Positions 11,995 through 17,067 of a stretch of 17,067 bases of DNA are shown here, in pieces; position 1 is the first letter of the stretch, and each line of letters opens with the position of its first letter. The stretch comes from Vicinamibacteria bacterium (GTDB taxonomy: Bacteria > Acidobacteriota > Vicinamibacteria > Vicinamibacterales > UBA2999). Under the pieces are notes generated by a model. That model was not told the DNA's origin and made no database searches. It worked only from the letters and a program-made list of their open reading frames with translations. The stretch covers positions 1 through 17,067 of the forward strand of contig JAICQE010000092.1 in the NCBI GenBank assembly GCA_025938035.1, given 5' to 3'. The translations under genes and the position numbers were made by a program.

Positions 11995-13641
11995 ATGTCT
12001 AATCGTCACTCCCTCGCCGGGGTCGCGCTACTACTCGTTGCTCTTCTGCCCGCGCTGCACGCGGCTACGGACGGCGCCCTCGTCACCGCTGCGAAAGACG
12101 GCGACCTGCGCGCCGTGCGTGCGCTGCTGGCGAAGCGCGTCAACGTCAACGAGACGGCGCGCGACGGCTCGACGGCGCTGCTGTGGGCCGTCTACCACTC
12201 CGACGTCGAGATGACCAAGGCGCTTCTGGCTGCCGGCGCCAAGGCAGACACGGCGAACAAGTACGGTGTCACGCCGCTGATCCAGGCCGCGCGCACCGGC
12301 GACACGCCGCTCATCGATTCCCTGCTGAAGGCGGGGGCGAAAGCCACGCTCGCGCACCCGGATGGCGAGACCGCGCTGATGGCTGCGGCGCGCACCGGCC
12401 GCATCGACGCCGTGCGTCTGCTCATCGAGGCCGCGAGCGACGTCAACGCGACCACCTACCAGCAGGAAACGCCGTTGATGTGGGCCTCCGCCGAAGGCCA
12501 CGCCGCCGTCGTCAAGGCACTGCTCGACGCGAAGGCCGACGCGAACCGCAAGACGCGCATCACCACGCTCGATCAGCGGAAACACGCCGACCATCCCACG
12601 GGCGGTTTCACGGCGCTGATGTACGCCGTGCGCAACGGCCACGAAGCCGTCGCACGCGCACTCGCTGCCGGCGGGGCGGATCTCAACCTCACCAACGGCG
12701 ACGGCGCCACGGCGCTCATCATCGCCATCGTCAACGACCGGCTCGACCTCGCGGGCACGCTGGTCGATCTCGGAGCGAATGCCAACGACGGATCGCTCTA
12801 CTTCGCCGTCGACATGCACGACGCGACCACCGACATGCGGGCGCGCGACGGGTCGCGGCTGCGAGCCGACCATCCGAACAAAATGACGGCGCTCGACCTG
12901 ATCGCGAGGCTGCTCGAGAAGGGTGCCGATCCGAACAAGGCGTTTACCGGCCAGCTGCACTCGTCCACGCTGTGCTGCGGCGAGGAGATCAATGCCTCGC
13001 CGTTCTACCGCGCCGCGGTCGCCGCGGACGTCGAAGCGCTGAAGCTGATGATCAAGCACGGCGCCGACGTCGAGTGGAGCCCCAAACCGGTCAAGAAACC
13101 GGGCAACGACGAGGACGGCGGCGGCGGCCGTGGCAATGCGAACGTCGGACGCACGCCGGTCCTCGCGTCGATCAACGGAGGCCGCGGCGCGGCGTTTGCC
13201 GCCGGACCCGGATTCGAGCGGCTCGGTCCGCCGCCATTCCGCGAAGCGTCGAACCGCGAGCCGGTCGACGCGATCAAGGTGCTGCTCGCCGCCGGCGCCA
13301 ATCCCAACGTCAAGGCACCGGACGGATCGACGCCGCTGCATCAGGCGGTCACCGCGCGACAGGTGCCGATCATCCGCGAACTGGTTGGCGCAGGCGCAAA
13401 GCTCGACGCCGTGAACAAGGACAACCTGACGCCGCTGCAGCTGGCGGAAAAGCCCGAGCCTCCGCCGCCGCCCGGCAACAACACCGACTCGCGCGCCTAC
13501 CGGCCGAAGCGCAACACGCGCGAGGAAGTGATCGCCGCTGTGCGCGAGCTGATGAAGCTCGGCCCGAACGATCCGACGCCCGTGCCGCCTCCGGTCGCCG
13601 ACGAGAAGAAGGCAGAGGAAAAGAAGGACGGCGCGAAGTGA
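11995..13641 (+). CDS. Exported ankyrin-repeat protein
   Basis: This 548-aa protein has a Sec signal peptide (residues 1-23, ending LHA). About nine ankyrin repeats follow with the usual pattern DGxTALxxA...VxxLLxxGAxxN, for example DGSTALLWAVYHSDVEMTKA and DGSTPLHQAVTARQVPIIRE. Two insertions interrupt the array. One is at about 315-335 and holds the dipeptide C327-C328 (STLCCGEEIN). The other is Gly/Asn-rich (about 370-420: DEDGGGGRGNANVG). The C-terminus is Pro-rich then Lys/Glu-rich (EKPEPPPPPG; EEKKAEEKKDGAK). Ankyrin repeats bind other proteins, so a periplasmic scaffold role is likely by family, with no enzymatic motif visible. The stop overlaps the next gene's GTG start as GTGA, so it is translationally coupled to the DUF1592 protein, the obvious candidate partner. 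Confidence 0.9.
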   Translation: MSNRHSLAGVALLLVALLPALHAATDGALVTAAKDGDLRAVRALLAKRVNVNETARDGSTALLWAVYHSDVEMTKALLAAGAKADTANKYGVTPLIQAARTGDTPLIDSLLKAGAKATLAHPDGETALMAAARTGRIDAVRLLIEAASDVNATTYQQETPLMWASAEGHAAVVKALLDAKADANRKTRITTLDQRKHADHPTGGFTALMYAVRNGHEAVARALAAGGADLNLTNGDGATALIIAIVNDRLDLAGTLVDLGANANDGSLYFAVDMHDATTDMRARDGSRLRADHPNKMTALDLIARLLEKGADPNKAFTGQLHSSTLCCGEEINASPFYRAAVAADVEALKLMIKHGADVEWSPKPVKKPGNDEDGGGGRGNANVGRTPVLASINGGRGAAFAAGPGFERLGPPPFREASNREPVDAIKVLLAAGANPNVKAPDGSTPLHQAVTARQVPIIRELVGAGAKLDAVNKDNLTPLQLAEKPEPPPPPGNNTDSRAYRPKRNTREEVIAAVRELMKLGPNDPTPVPPPVADEKKAEEKKDGAK

Positions 13642-16109
13642 AGAAGGTGCTGATGGCAGCGGCCCTGGCATGGATTGCCGGGGCGGCGATGCTCGCCCAG
13701 TCGACGGCGCCGGCATCGGCGCCTCGTGCGTCGTCTCCTTCCTCCTTACCTCCTTCCTCCTCGTCTCCTTCGAAAGTCCACCGCGCCTGGCTCGATAAGA
13801 ACTGCGTCGGCTGCCACAACACGCGCAGCCCGCAGCCGCCGAACGATCCGTTGAATCTGGAAACGGCAAGCCTCGACAACCTGCTGCCGCACGCTGCGAC
13901 GTGGGAGCGCGTGCTCCGCAAGCTGGGCGCGCGCGCGATGCCGCCACAGGGATTGCCGCACCCGCCCGAGGCCGAATACGTCGCCTTTACGACGTGGCTC
14001 TCCGGCTCGCTGGATCGCGCCTGGGCGGCGCGCAACACGCCCGGCCGCTACGTGGTGCACCGGCTGAATCGCGCCGAATACCGCAACGCGATCCGCGATC
14101 TGCTGGCGCTCGACGTGGACATGTCGTCGCTGCTGCCGAACGACGGCGGCGACTTCGGCTTCGACAACATCGCCGCGGCGCTGCGGACGTCCCCGCTGCT
14201 GCTCGACGGCTACCTGACGGCGGCGCAGCGGATCAGCACGCTGGCCGTTGGCGACGCGAAGGCACCGACGGGCACGACGGAGTACTCGATCAACCGCGAC
14301 TTCAGCCAGAACGCGCACATCGACGGCCTTCCGCTCGGCACGCGCGGCGGCCGCCTGGTGCGCCACGTCTTCCCCGCCGACGGCGAATACAAGTTGTTCG
14401 GCCGGCTGGTGCGCGGCATCGAGGAGGGCTACGCCGGCGTCGAGAGCAATGACCTGCCGCATACATTCGTGATCACCGTGGACGGCGCCGAGGTACACGC
14501 CGTCGAGATCGGCGGCCATGAGGATCACAAGGTCCAGGCGAAGGACATGAACGAGGCGCGCTCGATTCTCGACGCGCGCATGACCGCGCGCGTCACGCTG
14601 ACCGCCGGGCCGCACGACATCGGCTTCACGTTCAAGGAGCGGCCGGGTCAGCCGCAGGACGTGTGGCAGCCGGGACAGCGCGACAGCCAGGAGATTCATT
14701 TCATCGGCGGCCTGCCGAAGCTGAAGACCGTCGGCGTCGAAGGACCATATAACGCGACCGGCGTCAGCGCGACGCCAAGCCGTGACCGGATACTGGTGTG
14801 CAGGCCTGCTGTGGGCGCGGGAGCGGCGGCGGAGACGACATGTGCCCAGCGAATCCTGTCGAACCTCGCGAAGCGCGCCTATCGTCGCCCGGTGACCGCG
14901 GACGATCTCGAGGCGCCACTGTCGTTCTACCGCGACACCCGCGCGGCCGGCGGCAGCTTCGACGCGGGCATCCGCGCGGGCGTTGCGCGTATTCTGGCCA
15001 GCCCCAACTTCACCTACCGCATCGAGCGCGACGCGCCGGGCGTGAAACCGGGCGGGGCGCACAAGGTCAGCGACGTCGAGCTCGCGTCGCGGTTGTCGTT
15101 CTTCCTCTGGAGCAGCATCCCCGACGCGCGGCTGCTCGACCTGGCGATCGCCAACCGGCTGCGCGAGCCGGGTGTCCTCGCCGCCGAGGTGCGGCGGATG
15201 ATCGCCGACAAGCGCGCCGACGCGCTGGTCAACAACTTCGTCGGCCAGTGGCTGCAGCTGCGCAACCTGGAAGCGAAGGTCCGCCCCGACATCCTCGCCT
15301 TCCCAGACTTCGACGACAACATCCGCGAGGGATTCCGCCGTGAAACCGAACTGCTCTTCTCGCACATCGTCCGCGAGAACCGCAGCGCGCTCGAACTGCT
15401 GAACGCGGACTACACGTTCGTCAACGAGCGGCTGGCGCGGCACTACGGCATCGCCGGCGTCTACGGCACGCGCTTCCGCAAGGTGCCGGTCACGGATCCG
15501 AATCGCCGCGGCCTGCTCGGGCACGGCAGCATCCTGTCGATGACCTCCGTCGCGACGAGAACCTCGCCGGTCTTCCGCGGCAAGTTCGTGCTGACAACCT
15601 TCCTCAACACGCCGCCACCGCCGCCGCTCCCGAATGTGCCATCGCTCGAGGAGAGCGCGAAGGGCGCGGCGAAGCAGCCCAAAACGGTGCGGGAGCAGCT
15701 CGACGTGCACCGCGGCAGCCCGGCGTGCGCCGGCTGCCACCGCGTGATCGACCCGGTCGGCTTCGCGCTCGAGAACTTCGACCCCGTCGGACGCTGGCGC
15801 ACGGCCGACGCGGACGGCACGCCGCTCGACACGCGGGGGGTGCTGGCGGACGGCTCGACGGTGGATGGGCCGGTTGCGCTGCGGAACGTCATCCTGGGCC
15901 GTCCCGAGGCGTTTGCCACGACGCTGACCGAGCGAATCATGACCTACGCGCTGGGCCGCGGCGTGGAGCCGTCGGATATGGCCGTAATCCGCGGAATCGT
16001 CAAAAAATCGGCGCAACGGAATTACGCGCTGCAGTCGATAATTAGCGGGATCGTCGAGAGCGCACCCTTCCAGATGCGTACACGTCTGGAACAGGAGCAA
16101 AAGCCATGA
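13638..16109 (+). CDS. DUF1592-family diheme cytochrome-like exported protein
   Basis: This 823-aa protein has the full domain order of the DUF1592 group known from Planctomycetes, Verrucomicrobia and Acidobacteria. A signal peptide (1-21, ending MLA) is followed by a Ser/Pro linker (22-46), then a heme-binding segment with C56-V-G-C59-H60. After that come DUF1587 (about 137-200), a carbohydrate-binding-like beta region, DUF1595 (from 402), DUF1592 (from about 480), DUF1588 (from 622) with a second heme motif C697-A-G-C700-H701 followed by RVIDPVGFALENFDPVGRWR, and DUF1585 (about 748-815). The GTG at 13638 is the start because it leads directly into the signal peptide and overlaps the ankyrin stop; the frame is open much further upstream only as an overlap. 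The function is unproven in the family; a redox role in polymer breakdown has been supposed from its domains. Its stop overlaps the next start as ATGA. Confidence 0.93.
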   Translation: MKKVLMAAALAWIAGAAMLAQSTAPASAPRASSPSSLPPSSSSPSKVHRAWLDKNCVGCHNTRSPQPPNDPLNLETASLDNLLPHAATWERVLRKLGARAMPPQGLPHPPEAEYVAFTTWLSGSLDRAWAARNTPGRYVVHRLNRAEYRNAIRDLLALDVDMSSLLPNDGGDFGFDNIAAALRTSPLLLDGYLTAAQRISTLAVGDAKAPTGTTEYSINRDFSQNAHIDGLPLGTRGGRLVRHVFPADGEYKLFGRLVRGIEEGYAGVESNDLPHTFVITVDGAEVHAVEIGGHEDHKVQAKDMNEARSILDARMTARVTLTAGPHDIGFTFKERPGQPQDVWQPGQRDSQEIHFIGGLPKLKTVGVEGPYNATGVSATPSRDRILVCRPAVGAGAAAETTCAQRILSNLAKRAYRRPVTADDLEAPLSFYRDTRAAGGSFDAGIRAGVARILASPNFTYRIERDAPGVKPGGAHKVSDVELASRLSFFLWSSIPDARLLDLAIANRLREPGVLAAEVRRMIADKRADALVNNFVGQWLQLRNLEAKVRPDILAFPDFDDNIREGFRRETELLFSHIVRENRSALELLNADYTFVNERLARHYGIAGVYGTRFRKVPVTDPNRRGLLGHGSILSMTSVATRTSPVFRGKFVLTTFLNTPPPPPLPNVPSLEESAKGAAKQPKTVREQLDVHRGSPACAGCHRVIDPVGFALENFDPVGRWRTADADGTPLDTRGVLADGSTVDGPVALRNVILGRPEAFATTLTERIMTYALGRGVEPSDMAVIRGIVKKSAQRNYALQSIISGIVESAPFQMRTRLEQEQKP
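13728..13775. repeat. TCCTCCTT low-complexity repeat in the DUF1592 gene
   Basis: A pyrimidine-only tract of TCCTTCCTCC, TTACCTCCTT, CCTCCTCGTC, TCCTT units sits in frame between the signal peptide and the heme domain. It encodes the Ser/Pro linker SSPSSLPPSSSSPS. It resembles in style, but not in sequence, the tandem repeats of the gaps and of the dnaX linker. Confidence 0.75.
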
Positions 16110-17067
16110 TCGTCACGAAGAAGCATCTTTCACGTCGGACATTCATCCGGGGCGCGTTTGGCGCCGCGGTGGCGCTTCCCTGGCTGGACGCCATGGTCCC
16201 GGCGCTCGTCGCGCAGTCGCGGACGAGAGCGCCGTTCCGCTTCGGCGTCGTCTACATGCCGTGCGGCGTCTATCCCGACACGTGGCATCCGGAGCAGACC
16301 GGCAGCGACTTCGTGTTCAAGCCGGTGATGCAGCCGATCGAAGCGTTCCGCGATCAGCTCGTGACCATCAGCAAGATGAAGGCGCCATGGGGTGAATCGG
16401 TGCACGTCGGCGCCAGCTCCGCGTTCCTGAACGGCATCGGCCCGGTGGTCGACCGCGAGGCCACAGGCGATTCCTTCAATTTTCTGCAATCGAAGAAGAC
16501 CGTCGATCAGCACATCGCCGACCACGTAGCGGGAGACACGCCGCTGCACTCGATCGAAGTCGGCACAGAGGACATGGGCACCGCGGCCGGCGCATGCGAC
16601 GGGTTCCCGTGCGTGCTGTTCGAGACGCTCGCCTGGCGCGACGATACCCGTCCGCTGCCGGTGTCGATCAACCCGCGCGTCACCTTCGAGCGGATGTTCG
16701 GCGAGACCGGGTCGGCGGAGCACCGCGCCGCGCGGCTGAAGGAGAAGCAGAGCCTGCTCGACTCCGTGACGCAGGAAACGGCGAAGCTGCGCCGCTCGCT
16801 CGGCGCGCCCGACCGCGCCATCCTCGACGAGTATCTGAGCAACATCCGCGAGGTCGAGCAGCAGCTCGATCGCATGGAGACGAGGCTGTCGACCATCACC
16901 GGGAATCCCGAGTCGCCGATCGGCCTGCCCGAGGCGTTCGACGATCACATGAGCGTCACCTACAACCTGATGCACCTGGCGCTGCAGGGCGACATCAGCC
17001 GCGTGTTCACGTTCATGATCGGCCACGAGCCGACCGACCGCAGCTACGCGCACATCGGCTGCCCGGA
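16106..17067 (+). CDS. DUF1552 protein, Tat-exported (3' end beyond window)
   Basis: The first 320 residues are present and the gene is cut by the window end; the family is usually about 430-470 aa. The N-terminus MIVTKKHLSRRTFIRGAFGA carries a twin-arginine signal (SRRTFI, R10-R11) and a short hydrophobic stretch (GAAVALPWLDAM), so it is folded before export, which often implies a cofactor. Recognisable DUF1552 features are the opening FRFGVVYMPCGVYPDTWHPE, the internal helical part SILDEYLSNIREVEQQLDRM-like (about 250-265), and FMIGHEPTDRSYAHIGCP near the cut. No catalytic site is defined for the family. Its ATG overlaps the DUF1592 stop as ATGA. DUF1552 genes generally follow DUF1592 genes, so the two products probably act together in the periplasm. 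Confidence 0.9.
   Translation, partial: MIVTKKHLSRRTFIRGAFGAAVALPWLDAMVPALVAQSRTRAPFRFGVVYMPCGVYPDTWHPEQTGSDFVFKPVMQPIEAFRDQLVTISKMKAPWGESVHVGASSAFLNGIGPVVDREATGDSFNFLQSKKTVDQHIADHVAGDTPLHSIEVGTEDMGTAAGACDGFPCVLFETLAWRDDTRPLPVSINPRVTFERMFGETGSAEHRAARLKEKQSLLDSVTQETAKLRRSLGAPDRAILDEYLSNIREVEQQLDRMETRLSTITGNPESPIGLPEAFDDHMSVTYNLMHLALQGDISRVFTFMIGHEPTDRSYAHIGCP

Noticed and set aside
12031..13947. Minus-strand ORF of 638 aa opposite the ankyrin gene
   Set aside because: Arg/Gly-rich antisense shadow of a clear ankyrin coding frame; high GC content lengthens such frames.
13746..16100. Minus-strand ORF of 784 aa opposite the DUF1592 gene
   Set aside because: Antisense shadow; the plus strand has full domain order and two heme motifs.

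Overview
This is a GC-rich, tightly packed bacterial window. The likely source is an acidobacterial (Vicinamibacteria-like) genome. That is an inference from several points: a DUF1592/DUF1552 gene pair behind an exported ankyrin protein, small exported c-type cytochromes with a shared N-terminal motif, TTG/GTG starts, and many degenerate short tandem repeats in the gaps. No taxonomic marker here is decisive. No gene-free stretch exceeds about 155 bases.

Left edge (1-910). The C-terminal piece of a tyrosine recombinase, frameshifted and lacking its catalytic Tyr, runs into the 3' end of a complete tRNA-Asn(GTT). This looks like the scar of an element that used the tRNA as attachment site. A small exported cytochrome c (minus strand) follows, with its own terminator. 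Three copies of a GTCCGCC palindrome flank it.

Replication and repair block (917-4184, minus strand). dnaX, a ybaB/ebfC-type gene, recR and a DUF4203-like membrane protein follow each other with overlaps or gaps of 8 nt or less. Just upstream on the same strand is the SRP RNA gene (about 4222-4345).

Lysine/diaminopimelate block (4355-9600, minus strand). The order is asd, lysC, dapB, dapA, then an M20 deacylase of the DapE/ArgE type. Together they cover aspartate to tetrahydrodipicolinate plus a deacylation step. lysC, dapB and dapA overlap. A 59-aa basic protein and a 65-aa protein, both too short for routine gene calling, precede asd.

Redox block (10282-11841). An exported-looking short-chain dehydrogenase (minus strand, TTG start with a GGAGG site) is divergent from a cytochrome c with an unrecognised C-terminal domain. 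Only 39 bases separate them.

Right edge (11995-17067, plus strand). An exported ankyrin-repeat protein, a large diheme DUF1592-family protein and a Tat-exported DUF1552 protein (cut by the window end) form a cassette joined by GTGA and ATGA start/stop overlaps.

The most unusual signal is in the gaps. At least five unrelated short-repeat families occur, most folding into hairpins, and each lies at or within about 20 nt of the 3' end of the preceding gene. Similar tandem repeats also sit in frame inside the linkers of DnaX and the DUF1592 protein.
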